DNA from: Lachnospiraceae bacterium
GTDB lineage: Bacteria > Bacillota > Clostridia > Lachnospirales > Lachnospiraceae
Length of the DNA stretch: 47,073 nt
Reading direction: 5' to 3'
NCBI GenBank assembly: GCA_024695225.1
Contig: JAILIO010000030.1
Location: 1-47,073, forward strand
Shown: positions 14,707 through 23,985 of the stretch, in pieces
How positions within the stretch are numbered: the first letter of the stretch is position 1
How the letters are laid out: each line of letters starts with the position of its first letter
Notes under the pieces: generated by a model
Databases searched by the model: none
What the model saw: only the letters and a program-made list of their open reading frames with translations
What the model was told of the DNA's origin: nothing
Program-made: the position numbers and the translations under genes

Positions 14707-16485
14707 TCACATCCTTTCGGGGATGCTGAATCCCAAAAGCTCTGCGCAGGTTTCCAAAAGCCTGCCTGTAAGTCCTATCAAAGCTATCATATCCTTCTGA
14801 TGATCCTTGTCATCTATGCCCAGTATCCTGTTTCCGTGATAAAAAGAATTCATTGCATCGGAAAGATCGTGGGCGTATCCGCATATCCTGTGGGGAGCGC
14901 ATTCGTTAAACGCAGATCTCACCGCCTCGTGGAACCCTGCGATCTCCTTCATAAGGCTCTTCTCCGCAGGGGTGGGTTCACCCTTAAATATGCAGGGACA
15001 TTTATCCCCTGTCTCCTCCTCATATTTTCTCATGATGGACCTGATCCTGACTGCGGTATACAGGATATAAGGGCCTGTATCCCCTTCGAAGGACGTGAAT
15101 TTATCCGTGTCAAAAATATAGTCTTTTGAAGCCTGATTCGACAGATCCCCATACTTTATGGCGGCGAGGGCCACTGTCTTTGATGTCTCCCTCTCTTCCT
15201 CCGGGGATATGTCCCTTCCCTTTTCACGGTTGCTTTCGCTGATCTTTCTGAGCATCTCGTCATCGATCTCCTTTATCAGCGATTCGAGCCTGGGCACACC
15301 GCCTTCTCTGGTCTTGTAAGGTCCGCCGTCCTTGCCGTTCACGGTGCCGAATCCGATATGGACCAGTTCGGTGGTATCCGGCGTGATCCCGGTCTTCACT
15401 GCGCATCTGAATATCTGCTCAAAATACATGTTCTGCCGCTTGTCAGTGAGATAAATGATCCTGTCCGGCTTGTAATTCTCTTCCCTGTCCATGAGGGTTG
15501 CCAGATCCGTGGTATTGTAAAGAGACGCCCCATCGGACTTTAATATCATGCAGGGGGGAAGCTTCTTTTTGTCGGACTCCCTGGCCACATCCACCACCAA
15601 GGCCCCTTCGCTCATATAAGCCCAGCCCCCGTCTTTAAGATACTGCACCATTCCGGGGATCCTGTCCTGCACAGTGGACTCTCCGTTCCAAAGTTCGAAA
15701 TGAACATCCAGGGCATCGTATATCTTTTTCATATCCGTCACGGATACGTTCATTATATGATCCCAGAGAGCTCTGTACCCTCGCCTGCCCTCCTGAAGTT
15801 CCAGGGTAGCCTTCATGGCTTCCTCCCTGTACGCCTCGTCTTCCTTGGACTTTTTGCTGGCGCTGGGATATATCTCCTCCAGTTCGCCTATGGTGAAGGG
15901 CGCTTCCTTCGGGTATTCCCCTTTAAAAGACTCGTCAAAGTACGGAAGCTCCGGCTTTCTCAGGGAGACCTCGTGTATTATGAGCCCCATCTGAAGGCCC
16001 CAGTCCCCCATATGTATATCCCCTATGGTATTGCAGCCCATAAAACGGCATATCCTCTTTACGGACTCCCCGATGACCGCGCTTCTCAGATGTCCCACAT
16101 GCAGGGGTTTGGCAACATTGGGTCCGCCGTAATCCACTATGACCGTGCTGTCGCTCTGTTTATCCACGCCGAAGCTGTCATCCCCGGCCATCTCATTTAT
16201 ATGGTCGCAGATCCATCTTCCCGAGGCATCCAGATTGATGAATCCCGGTTTCACCGCCTCCACTCTGGAAAAAGCGGGACTTTCGGAGAGGATCCCGGCG
16301 ACCTCCTCTGCGATCACAAGAGGCGCCTTCTTATACTTTCCCGCAAGAGGCATGGCCGCATTGCATTGATACTCGCAGAGATCCGGTCTCGCGGAAATAT
16401 TGACCCTTATGTCCTGCCCCTCGTAACCTGCTTTGTCAAAGGCTTTCTTTGCCTCTTCACTCAACAATTCTATCAGACTTTTCAT
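14707..16485 (-). CDS. argS: Arginyl-tRNA synthetase
   Basis: This class I synthetase charges tRNA-Arg. The signature PNVAKPLHVGHLRSAVIGE carries the HIGH-type motif. The KMSK loop is of the degenerate ArgRS kind (GPYKTREGGVPRLESL). The 592-residue length fits, and the C-terminal anticodon-binding helical domain with RLLETCAELLGFSIPERM is present. It overlaps the end of queH by 29 nt and has a GAGGGAGAG site inside that gene, so the two are co-transcribed. Confidence 0.97.
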   Translation of the reverse strand: MKSLIELLSEEAKKAFDKAGYEGQDIRVNISARPDLCEYQCNAAMPLAGKYKKAPLVIAEEVAGILSESPAFSRVEAVKPGFINLDASGRWICDHINEMAGDDSFGVDKQSDSTVIVDYGGPNVAKPLHVGHLRSAVIGESVKRICRFMGCNTIGDIHMGDWGLQMGLIIHEVSLRKPELPYFDESFKGEYPKEAPFTIGELEEIYPSASKKSKEDEAYREEAMKATLELQEGRRGYRALWDHIMNVSVTDMKKIYDALDVHFELWNGESTVQDRIPGMVQYLKDGGWAYMSEGALVVDVARESDKKKLPPCMILKSDGASLYNTTDLATLMDREENYKPDRIIYLTDKRQNMYFEQIFRCAVKTGITPDTTELVHIGFGTVNGKDGGPYKTREGGVPRLESLIKEIDDEMLRKISESNREKGRDISPEEERETSKTVALAAIKYGDLSNQASKDYIFDTDKFTSFEGDTGPYILYTAVRIRSIMRKYEEETGDKCPCIFKGEPTPAEKSLMKEIAGFHEAVRSAFNECAPHRICGYAHDLSDAMNSFYHGNRILGIDDKDHQKDMIALIGLTGRLLETCAELLGFSIPERM

Positions 16486-17107
16486 TTCTCTCCCTCTTTG
16501 AAAACTCGCAGCCGCAGAAATCCTGCCTGTAGAGTCCGTATTTTTCCGACAGTCTCACAGACTTCAGAAATCCATCCCTCTTTTTAAAATCCGAGGGCAG
16601 CCAGTGCACATTGTACTTTTCGGACAATTCAGTCCCTATGCGGTTTATCAGGTTCGCATCCTTAAGAGGACTGAGGGTCAGCGTGGTAGTGACGCAGTCA
16701 TAGCCTTTAGACGCAGCCTCCATAAAGGTCTTTTCCAGTCTCATCCTGAAACACGCTTCACACCTTCTGCCTCTCTCAGGTTCATTTTCCAGGCCTTTCA
16801 CAGCAAGGAGCCATTCCCCGTGATCATACCCCGGGTCGGTAAGGGACAGCTCCTCTGCCCCTTCTTCTCCATTCTCCTTCAGTATCTCCAGAAATCTTTC
16901 CTCTTCCCTGTATCTTCTTTCATACTCTTCAAGGCTTGAGATATTTGGATTGAAGAAATAAATGCTCACATGAAAATGAGGACATATTGCGCTGAGACAC
17001 CCCGAAGAGCAGGGGGCGCAGCAGGCGTGTAAAAGGAGTTTTCTCCTGATCCCCTGCCTTCTGTCTTCCTCTATCTCCTTTTCCATTTCCTTCATGTGAT
17101 CAGCCAT
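16457..17107 (-). CDS. queH: Epoxyqueuosine reductase QueH
   Basis: QueH is the cobalamin-independent enzyme that reduces epoxyqueuosine to queuosine in tRNA, using an iron-sulfur cluster and a second metal. The cysteine motifs are clear: LLHACCAPCSSG near residue 30, then RRCEACFRMRLE and DFCGCEFS. The family formerly carried the label DUF208. The start ATG has no Shine-Dalgarno sequence, and a promoter-like element ends 7 nt upstream. It heads the queH-argS transcript. Confidence 0.92.
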   Translation of the reverse strand: MADHMKEMEKEIEEDRRQGIRRKLLLHACCAPCSSGCLSAICPHFHVSIYFFNPNISSLEEYERRYREEERFLEILKENGEEGAEELSLTDPGYDHGEWLLAVKGLENEPERGRRCEACFRMRLEKTFMEAASKGYDCVTTTLTLSPLKDANLINRIGTELSEKYNVHWLPSDFKKRDGFLKSVRLSEKYGLYRQDFCGCEFSKRERNEKSDRIVE

Positions 17108-17114
17108 AGATTAA

Positions 17115-17143
17115 AGGATATTACATAAAAGAAAGTATTTCAA
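17115..17143 (-). promoter_or_regulatory. Promoter-like element abutting the queH start codon
   Basis: On the minus strand TTGAAA and TATCCT are 17 bp apart, and exactly 7 nt separate the -10 box from the ATG. An overlapping TAATAT could be an alternative -10 box but has only 14-bp spacing. Confidence 0.5.
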
Positions 17144-17314
17144 GGAACATTTCTCTCATCTTTCTCCCCTGTGGATGCACTTTCTCCCCGAAGGATGTTA
17201 TAATTATCTTCGCAAATGAAAGCAAGACGGTTTGGAAAGCCCGGAGCAGTCTGAAACGCTGTGCCCCGGATGCTTTATCACATATAAACCGGGCATCAAA
17301 AGCGGAGGTGCAGA

Positions 17315-18382
17315 TTGGGAGAACTGAAGACAGATGAACTCACGGCAATGATAAAGTCCGGTGATCTGAAAGGCTCTTTCCTGCTCTACGGGGAGGAACA
17401 GTTCCTTGTGAGCAGATACGGAAGAAATATCCGGAAGACCGTTGCATCGTCAAACGAGGTCATGAACGCCACCAGACTGTTTGGCAGTTTTCAGGATAAC
17501 GGAAAAGCTGTCACAGACATCGTGGAAACCGCCCGGACCATGCCCTTTTTTGCGGACAGGAGAGTTGTGGAAGTCAGCAACTCCGGTTTTTTTAATGTCA
17601 GGGGAGGAAAAAAGAAAGATTCAAAGGATGACGGATCTGAAGGGGATAACGCCCCTGCAGCCACCGGTGTCACAGGCCCCCTGAACACCCTTGTATCCGG
17701 TCTCCCGGAAACCTGTGTGCTCCTGTTTGAAGAGACAGAGATCGACAAGCGCTCTTCCCTCTACAAGCAGATATTAAAGTCGGGACATGTGATCGAATTT
17801 CCACGGCTGAAAGGAAAAGCGCTTTTTGACAAAGCTGCGGTAGAAGCAAAGAGGATCGGCCTGAATATAGAAGCTTCGGCTCTCAGAGAACTGATCTCCT
17901 ACACAGGGAACGACCTTTGGACCATAGTCAGGGAGTTTGAAAAACTTAAAGGCTACTGTGCAGATTCCGGCAGCGCAACAGTTTCGGATGTGAGAGATAT
18001 CTGCACCAGGAAACCCGAAGACAAGGTATTTGACATGATAGAATATATGTCATCAGGCAGGAAAATGGAAGCCATGACCATTTACCGTGACCTGGCGGCT
18101 CTTGGACAGAATGGCTATTCCCTGCTGTCTCTCATAGCTCGTGATTACAACCTGCTGCTGTCCGCCAGGGATGCCATAGACAGGAACCTGAACAAGGTGG
18201 AAACAGAAAGGCATGTAAACTGTATGAAATTTCTGGTGGGAAAATACGTGAGCAGAGCACGACACGGCACCAGAGCTGAGTTCATACAGGGGCTGGAGAG
18301 ATGTGTGCAGATGCAACAGGATATAAATACCGGCCGCATGATAGAAGATATCGGTGTTGAGATACTGATAATGGAAGCCTGA
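17315..18382 (+). CDS. holA: DNA polymerase III subunit delta
   Basis: The delta subunit opens the sliding clamp within the clamp loader. The N-terminus (DLKGSFLLYGEEQFLVSRYG) and the motif SYTGNDLWTIVREFEKLKGYC are typical, and the 355-residue length fits. Translation starts at a TTG, preceded at 7 nt by GCGGAGGTG; no ATG nearby fits. Residues about 90-115 form a charged low-complexity loop (GGKKKDSKDDGSEGDN). It is transcribed divergently from queH, and its end is followed by a 36-bp tandem array. Confidence 0.94.
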   Translation: MGELKTDELTAMIKSGDLKGSFLLYGEEQFLVSRYGRNIRKTVASSNEVMNATRLFGSFQDNGKAVTDIVETARTMPFFADRRVVEVSNSGFFNVRGGKKKDSKDDGSEGDNAPAATGVTGPLNTLVSGLPETCVLLFEETEIDKRSSLYKQILKSGHVIEFPRLKGKALFDKAAVEAKRIGLNIEASALRELISYTGNDLWTIVREFEKLKGYCADSGSATVSDVRDICTRKPEDKVFDMIEYMSSGRKMEAMTIYRDLAALGQNGYSLLSLIARDYNLLLSARDAIDRNLNKVETERHVNCMKFLVGKYVSRARHGTRAEFIQGLERCVQMQQDINTGRMIEDIGVEILIMEA

Positions 18383-18450
18383 CTCTCACTTCCCGGGATC
18401 CACACCAGAAGATCAGATCTTCTCCCTGCCTGTTTCCATCCGGAAAACCC

Positions 18451-18645
18451 GCTTTCATCCTGCAGGCTTTGTGTCCGAAGATCCGGTTTTCACCCTGCAG
18501 GCTTTGTGTCCGAAGATCCCCGCTTTCACCCTGCAGGCTTTGTGTCCGAAGATCCCCGCTTTCGCCCTGCAGGCTTTGTATCCGAAGATACCCGCTTTCG
18601 CCCTGCAGGCTTTGTATCCGAAGATCCTTGTTTTCACCCTGCAGG
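18451..18645. repeat. 36-bp tandem array between holA and the GerMN gene
   Basis: Six copies of the 8-bp palindrome CCTGCAGG start at 18459, 18494, 18530, 18566, 18602 and 18638, spaced by 35 or 36 bp. Each is embedded in a near-identical unit (CTTTcaCCCTGCAGGCTTTG then TgTCCGAAGATCCCCG). The array fills most of the gap between two convergent genes. Several frames stay open through it because the unit is a multiple of three, but no start signal supports translation. Confidence 0.92.
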
Positions 18646-18667
18646 TCTGTAGCGATCGGCCTGCAGT

Positions 18668-19597
18668 TCATTCTGCCAGTTTTGTATTTCTCTCGTATAT
18701 CTCAGAGAGGGATGTGGTGTTCATATACAGCATGTCATTTTCCCCGTCAACCGCTATCTGCACCCTTCTCACACTGTTCAGTTCAGTCAGGGAATTCACA
18801 ATGGAATATATGGCCACTTCGGTGGATACATTGTAGGGCTGGGTCAGGAAACTGGAACTGAAATTGACATAGCATGTGCCGTCCCGCACTATGACTCCCA
18901 GTATGGTGGTCTGTGGATTTATCACAGGGTACAGCCCTTTGGTTTCCGGTCCTGATATCAGCTGTTCCACCACCAGCTTTTCTATGGATATGTTGGTATT
19001 GTAAACGACTGTCCTCTCCGCCGCCAGCAGCTTATCCCCCGACTTGTCGGCAAAATACAGTTTCAGCACCGTTCTCTCATAATTGTTTATCTCTGTGCCG
19101 GAGTTGTCCACAAACATCTCCGCATTCATTGGTCCGTAGGCTTCACCGTCACTGTTTAAAAGCGCTTCTCCGTTCACTGTGAAAGTCACGGACGACACAC
19201 CGTCAGCCTGGGTCAGAGTCCTGACTATGGCAGCCCTGGTCAGCACCTCGGTTATGGTGTCCAAAAGCAGATATCTGCTGTCAAGATCAATGGTGACGCC
19301 GTCATAATTCAGGAAATAGGAGTTGATGGAAAAACTTCCGTTCAGCACCGGCAAAAGATCCACGTCATCCGGCTGCTGTTCCATCTCATCCAGCATTTCT
19401 TCCACAAGGTCGCTGCCGCCCCTGGCCGCAGGTTCATAATCCACATATGATATCTTCCTGTTCCCGGCGTTCATATAATAGATATGGATCATAAGGGTAT
19501 CGCCGTCACCTCCGGCAGGGACTGTACACCCTGAAAGAGCCACAGATACAGAAAGCAATATAACGATCAACAGATCTTTTAAACGTCTTGTACTCAT
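18668..19597 (-). CDS. GerMN-domain spore germination/sporulation lipoprotein
   Basis: The protein starts with a lipoprotein signal (LKDLLIVILLSVSVALSGC, lipobox LSGC). It continues with two tandem GerMN-type domains, each with the FTVNGEALLNSDGE or YVNFSSSFLTQ style of strand. In Bacillus GerM acts in sporulation and germination; a cell-envelope role is inferred here. ATG 19597 overlaps the kinase stop in an ATGA junction, which fixes the start. It is the last gene of a response regulator-kinase-lipoprotein operon. A similar arrangement is seen with the PhoR/WalK-type kinases of Clostridia. Confidence 0.85.
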   Translation of the reverse strand: MSTRRLKDLLIVILLSVSVALSGCTVPAGGDGDTLMIHIYYMNAGNRKISYVDYEPAARGGSDLVEEMLDEMEQQPDDVDLLPVLNGSFSINSYFLNYDGVTIDLDSRYLLLDTITEVLTRAAIVRTLTQADGVSSVTFTVNGEALLNSDGEAYGPMNAEMFVDNSGTEINNYERTVLKLYFADKSGDKLLAAERTVVYNTNISIEKLVVEQLISGPETKGLYPVINPQTTILGVIVRDGTCYVNFSSSFLTQPYNVSTEVAIYSIVNSLTELNSVRRVQIAVDGENDMLYMNTTSLSEIYERNTKLAE

Positions 19598-21117
19598 ATC
19601 TTCCTGTAAATAAGGGGGATGGTAACGGTAAAGGTAGTGCCCTCCCCGGGTTTGCTGGAACATTCTATGATGCCGTGATGCATGATGACCGCGCTCCTGG
19701 TCAAAGCCAGACCAAGCCCTGTCCCTCCTATCTCTCTGGAATGGGACTTGTCAACCCTGTAAAATCTCTCGTAAATATGGGCCAGGCTTTCCTCAGGTAT
19801 GCCTACCCCGCTGTCGCTGACACTCAGAAAAAAATTCTGATGATCCGCGTCCAGAACGACCCTCACCCAGCCGTGATCCTTGTTATACTTTATGGCATTT
19901 TCCACCAGATTTGTTATCATCTGGGTTATCTTGACCTCATCCACAGATGCGGAAACACTTCTGACACTTTCAAAGATCAGTTCCACATCCTTTTTGACAG
20001 CGATGGGTTTCAGACGCTTCAGAACAGTTTCCGTGAGTTTATTTATATCCGTTTCCCTGACTTCCAGTTCCGTACCTGCCTGTCTGTCGGCCCTGACCAG
20101 AGTGAGCAGGTCGTTTATGATCCTGTTCTCCCTTTCGATCTCACCGGCTATATCACCCATAAATTCCCTGTACATCTCCACAGGAGCATCCTCCTGGGCC
20201 AGAAGGGAATCGGCCAGCACCTTCATGGATGTTATGGGAGTCTTTAACTCATGGGAAACATTTGCCACAAACTCTTCCCTGGAATCGTCAAGCACCTTTT
20301 CCCTCTCCAGCACAGTGTTGAAGGAATCACATATCTGCTGGGTTTCAAGGGTGTTGTTTATATGGATCGGCTCATTGGAGTAACCTGCTCTCACATTCAG
20401 CATCTCCCCCGCAAGGCGGCGGAAGGGCTCAGTGGAAGCGCCTGACAGGAAGATCGCAAGGCTCAGCACTATGACGATGGTAAGGGCCTCCACGATTATT
20501 CCCTGGGTATTCAGTCTGTCCCTTGTGGCTACGATGGTATCGGTGGAAACGGAGGTGAGCATAACGCCGTTAACGGTGACGCCGGTCTGCTCACCGGATT
20601 CCGTCACAGTACTCCCGGTGGGCTGGCTCTTTATGGGAGTCACTATCTCGATATATCCGTTATTGGCATCGTATTGTGAAAAACCTGTCCCCTCGGTGAG
20701 TCCCCTTATGACCTCTTCCGATATCATGGTCTTCCCGGTGGAGATATCATAGGTATCCCTTAAGATCGTAAGCTCCGGATCAACTATTATGATCCTGCCG
20801 TCGTAAAGGGAACTGATCTGAGCCAGTTCAGCGTCTATGACCTCGCTGGCCCCTTCTTCCAGATAATTATATGTGATCAGATGGGCCGCAATTGTCTCCA
20901 TCTGGTTGGTGACGGTGGATTTTCTGACAGAAACTGCCTGTTCTATATAGTTGGATGTGAGAGCGTGCCTCATTATGACACATGGGATCAGTGCCACGAA
21001 AAAAATGACAAAGAACAGTCTGAGCCTCAGACTGCGGGTTCGGCGCAGAGCTTTTCTCCAGATAGTCCTGAGATTTTCAGGCAAAGTAATATCCAACCCC
21101 CCACTTTGTCCGGACAT
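19594..21117 (-). CDS. Membrane sensor histidine kinase (WalK/PhoR type)
   Basis: There are two membrane segments (about 31-50 and 207-226) enclosing an extracytoplasmic sensor of about 155 residues. HAMP follows, then HisKA with the phospho-acceptor H289 in FVANVSHELKTPITSMK, then the HATPase boxes NLVENAIKYNKDHG, DSGVGIPEE and GGTGLGLALTRS. It partners the response regulator whose gene overlaps its start by 41 nt. Coupling to a GerMN lipoprotein suggests envelope or sporulation signalling; the stimulus is unknown. Confidence 0.93.
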   Translation of the reverse strand: MSGQSGGLDITLPENLRTIWRKALRRTRSLRLRLFFVIFFVALIPCVIMRHALTSNYIEQAVSVRKSTVTNQMETIAAHLITYNYLEEGASEVIDAELAQISSLYDGRIIIVDPELTILRDTYDISTGKTMISEEVIRGLTEGTGFSQYDANNGYIEIVTPIKSQPTGSTVTESGEQTGVTVNGVMLTSVSTDTIVATRDRLNTQGIIVEALTIVIVLSLAIFLSGASTEPFRRLAGEMLNVRAGYSNEPIHINNTLETQQICDSFNTVLEREKVLDDSREEFVANVSHELKTPITSMKVLADSLLAQEDAPVEMYREFMGDIAGEIERENRIINDLLTLVRADRQAGTELEVRETDINKLTETVLKRLKPIAVKKDVELIFESVRSVSASVDEVKITQMITNLVENAIKYNKDHGWVRVVLDADHQNFFLSVSDSGVGIPEESLAHIYERFYRVDKSHSREIGGTGLGLALTRSAVIMHHGIIECSSKPGEGTTFTVTIPLIYRKI

Positions 21118-21757
21118 ATCTGGGTTCCGAAGGAGATTCCTCTATCTTTTCCCTGAGCCTCCTGATATGGACATCCACTGTCCTCTCGTCACCGGGGTAA
21201 TCTTTGCCCCACACCGTGTGAAGAAGATCCACCCTGCTGTAGACCTTGCCGGGATTTGACACCAGAAGTTCCAGTACATCAAATTCTTTCGCCGTCAGAC
21301 TGATCTCCTTGCCCTTGACAAAGATCCTGCGGCTCTCCGGGTCTATCTTCAGATCTCCGGCTGTTATGGAGCCGTTTGTCCTGTGATCCGTTGAATCTGA
21401 AGTTCGTCTTAAGATCGCTTTTATCCTGGCTTTCACTTCCAGAACGTTAAAGGGCTTTGTTATGTAATCATCCGCCCCGTTGTCAAGTCCCAGGATCTTG
21501 TCCATGTCATCGCCTTTGGCGGTGAGCATTATGATGGGCATCCTGGACTCCTCCCTTATCCGCTGGCACACGGCAAACCCGTCCAGTTTCGGCAGCATAA
21601 CATCCAAAAGCATAAGATCGTAGTCTCCGGATGAGAACTTCTCTAAGGCTTCCTCCCCGTCAAAGGCTGTATCCACCTGCATACCATCCTGCTCAAGGCT
21701 GTACTTGAGGCCCTTCACTATCAGTTTTTCATCATCCACCACCAGTATCCTGCTCAT
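21077..21757 (-). CDS. OmpR/PhoB-family response regulator
   Basis: The receiver domain has acidic D8 and D9, phospho-acceptor D52 in LMLLDVMLPKLDG and the conserved Lys of ITKPFNV. A winged-helix DNA-binding domain follows (EFDVLELLVSNPGKVYSRVD, then RTVDVHIRRLREKIE). The ending VRTKWGVGYYF is characteristic of the WalR/PhoP group. An AAGGGG site precedes the ATG. ComEA lies only 9 nt upstream, so the two are probably on one transcript. Confidence 0.95.
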   Translation of the reverse strand: MSRILVVDDEKLIVKGLKYSLEQDGMQVDTAFDGEEALEKFSSGDYDLMLLDVMLPKLDGFAVCQRIREESRMPIIMLTAKGDDMDKILGLDNGADDYITKPFNVLEVKARIKAILRRTSDSTDHRTNGSITAGDLKIDPESRRIFVKGKEISLTAKEFDVLELLVSNPGKVYSRVDLLHTVWGKDYPGDERTVDVHIRRLREKIEESPSEPRYVRTKWGVGYYFA

Positions 21758-21766
21758 ATAAACCCC

Positions 21767-22444
21767 TTATACCGTTATCCTGTCCTTTATTTTCTCATAT
21801 GTTGATGTTCCGATGCCGCTTACGTTCATTATCTCTGAGGTATCTGTAAAGGGTCCGTGTTCTTCCCTGTATCTGACCACGGCTTCAGCCTTTGAAGGAC
21901 CGATACCGCTTATAGACTGCAGTTCCTCAGCCCCTGCGGTGTTCAGGTTTACCGGTGCCTGCCCGTTGTCCGGGGTCACGATGCCGATCCCTGCGGATTC
22001 CGATCCGAATGCTCCGGCGATATCCCCGGAGGAAGATGACATACTCTGCTTAAGCATCTCACTGCTCTCTTCCTCTGTGGGTATATCCAGTTTCACCCCA
22101 TCAGCCAGCACAGCAGCCAGGTTTATATAATCCCTGTCCGCATCCCGGGCGAAGCCCCCTGCCGCCTCAACAGCGGCCGACACACGGCTGCCCGCCGGCA
22201 ATTCATAAAGCCCGGGTCTCGAAACAGCGCCGCACACATGGACAAACACACTGCCCGGCTCTGCAGTTTCTTCTTTTTCATCCGTCTCCTCCGTGGATAC
22301 TTCAGTACAAGTCTCGTCCAATATGACGGTCCCCGAAGACGCCTCAGATACCAGTTCAGCCTTTGATGTGCAGCCCGAAAGTCCGAAACCTTCAAAAGCC
22401 ATACATAAACAGATAATATAAACACCCGCATTCCGAAATCTCAT
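21767..22444 (-). CDS. ComEA-like DNA-binding competence lipoprotein
   Basis: ComEA proteins capture extracellular DNA for uptake. This one has an N-terminal lipoprotein signal (lipobox LSGC near residue 25), a Glu/Thr-rich linker, and an SLBB domain (SVFVHVCGAVSRPGLYELPA). It ends in a helix-hairpin-helix pair (PVNLNTAGAEELQSISGIGP and IMNVSGIGTSTYEKIKDRIT). Typical Bacillus ComEA has a transmembrane anchor, so lipid anchoring is a variation. ATG 22444 has a GGAG site 6 nt upstream and is preferred to a GTG eight codons earlier. It has its own promoter. Confidence 0.88.
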   Translation of the reverse strand: MRFRNAGVYIICLCMAFEGFGLSGCTSKAELVSEASSGTVILDETCTEVSTEETDEKEETAEPGSVFVHVCGAVSRPGLYELPAGSRVSAAVEAAGGFARDADRDYINLAAVLADGVKLDIPTEEESSEMLKQSMSSSSGDIAGAFGSESAGIGIVTPDNGQAPVNLNTAGAEELQSISGIGPSKAEAVVRYREEHGPFTDTSEIMNVSGIGTSTYEKIKDRITV

Positions 22445-22489
22445 TTCCTTCTCCGATCTCCGGACCACGGGAACCCCACTTGAAATACT

Positions 22490-22518
22490 ATTTTAACCCA
22501 GGAAATGCTTTAAGGCAA
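22490..22518 (-). promoter_or_regulatory. Promoter of comEA and the two-component operon
   Basis: On the minus strand TTGCCT and TAAAAT are 17 bp apart, placed directly after the stop codon of the solute-binding-protein gene. It would separate the arginine operon from the comEA-kinase group. Confidence 0.6.
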
Positions 22519-23985
22519 CTAGTCACTTTCTCCTATGCCGATAGTCTCCTCTTCCACCTCAAGCCTTTCGGGTTCCTCAAAGGATGCTCCGGTCTGCCTG
22601 TTCATGTCGGTGGACAATTCCATGAGAACGCTGTTTGGATCCTCACCGTCCCAGATCCTCATCATGGCAGCCTCCATCCTGAGCCTGAAATTCCCTGTCT
22701 GGGCGATCTTTGTAACAGGGACAGAGGCCACATAGCTTGTCCTGAAACCATCCATTGCGGAATCGGAAAAGGTGGCAGATATGGAGGCCGATGCCTTGCC
22801 GCTGTCGCGGTACATATCATCCGCAGAAAGACCGGTGAGATATTCTATAACATTTTTCGCATTTTCGGTTTTTTCGCTGTAGCCGTTTATCACCAGAGCA
22901 TTGGTGACTGACAGGGGTCTGGCCTTTATTTCCGCGGTAATGTCAGGAAGGGCGGAGGACCCGAAATCATACTCACAGGTACCGGCCTTCTTTGCATCGG
23001 TTATGGCTTTCACCGCATCAGTAGTGCAGACTGTGAACAGGATCTTTCCGGAAATAAAATCCTCCAGGATCTGATCGTAACTCACGTCCCTGGAATCAAA
23101 GGAGAAGAACTGATTCAGCCTCTGAAATCTGTTGAGGGAACGGATGGCGTTTTCATTGTATATGTCCATGACCGAAGGGTCATCTCCGGTCTCACCGCCT
23201 ACGTTGAGGGATGCCCCTGCGAAAAAATAGGTGTAGAAAATATCATTTACATCCCACTTAAAAACTGCATCCAGAGAATCCGGAGCGTTATAGATATTTG
23301 AAAAATAAAGCAGTTCTTCTATGGATGAGGGAAGATTTTGCCTGAGATATGTCTCTGCCTCACCTTCAGAAACCTCTGTAGCTTCGTTCAGTTCCTCGGC
23401 AGTTCCCGACTCCTCCTCAGTTTCCGAAGTGCTCTCCATAAGTATCCGGTCCTCGGCCCAGTCCATGAGAAATGTCCGGTTGTACATAAAGGCTGCAGTC
23501 TCATAATACCAGGGATATCCCAGTATCCTGTCCCTGTAGGTCACTGCATTCACAGCGCTTGAGGGGTATCTGGCCATGAAACTGTCGGTCTCTTCAACAG
23601 GTATCTCCCATGCAAGTCCCGAAAGATAAGCTTTTTCAAAGGAATCATTGCTGAGCACAAAGACATCCGGAAAATCCTTGCCTTCCACAGAGGCATCGTA
23701 GACAGCCTTTACAAAATCGCTCTCCTCAGACAGCACCGGCACTATCCTCTCCTGTCTGCCGCTTTCAGAATTGTACTTTACGGCCGCGCTCTCCAGGAGA
23801 TTTGTAAGGTCACTGTCCGTATACCAGAGCTTTACATTCTCCTTGAGGACTATGTGGGATGCTTTGTTGTCGCTTACCGTATCTGCGTGTGAAGGCATCA
23901 ACCCCTTTGCCCCTGCAAATGTCAGCGCCCCTATGCACAAAGCCGCGATCAGGACCCATATTAAAAGGCCTGAGGATCTCTTCAC
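22519..23985 (-). CDS. Orphan extracellular solute-binding protein (family 1)
   Basis: The N-terminus is a signal sequence or anchor (LLIWVLIAALCIGALTFAGA). The mature part resembles ABC-transporter family 1 (sugar-type) binding proteins, with VKLWYTDSDL, FPDVFVLSNDS, ILGYPWYYETAAFMYNRTFL and ARPLSVTNALVINGYSEK. A Glu-rich insertion occurs near residues 180-210. No permease or ATPase gene is adjacent. It begins with GTG overlapping the argD stop and has AGGAG in the end of argD, so it is translated as part of the arginine operon. Confidence 0.8.
   Translation of the reverse strand: MKRSSGLLIWVLIAALCIGALTFAGAKGLMPSHADTVSDNKASHIVLKENVKLWYTDSDLTNLLESAAVKYNSESGRQERIVPVLSEESDFVKAVYDASVEGKDFPDVFVLSNDSFEKAYLSGLAWEIPVEETDSFMARYPSSAVNAVTYRDRILGYPWYYETAAFMYNRTFLMDWAEDRILMESTSETEEESGTAEELNEATEVSEGEAETYLRQNLPSSIEELLYFSNIYNAPDSLDAVFKWDVNDIFYTYFFAGASLNVGGETGDDPSVMDIYNENAIRSLNRFQRLNQFFSFDSRDVSYDQILEDFISGKILFTVCTTDAVKAITDAKKAGTCEYDFGSSALPDITAEIKARPLSVTNALVINGYSEKTENAKNVIEYLTGLSADDMYRDSGKASASISATFSDSAMDGFRTSYVASVPVTKIAQTGNFRLRMEAAMMRIWDGEDPNSVLMELSTDMNRQTGASFEEPERLEVEEETIGIGESD

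Noticed and set aside
18451..18645. CRISPR array
   Set aside because: The 36-bp units are contiguous and near-identical with no unique spacers, and no cas gene is nearby. It is a minisatellite.
18282..18861. Coding frames spanning the 36-bp array on both strands
   Set aside because: They exist only because the repeat unit is a multiple of three. None has a start signal.
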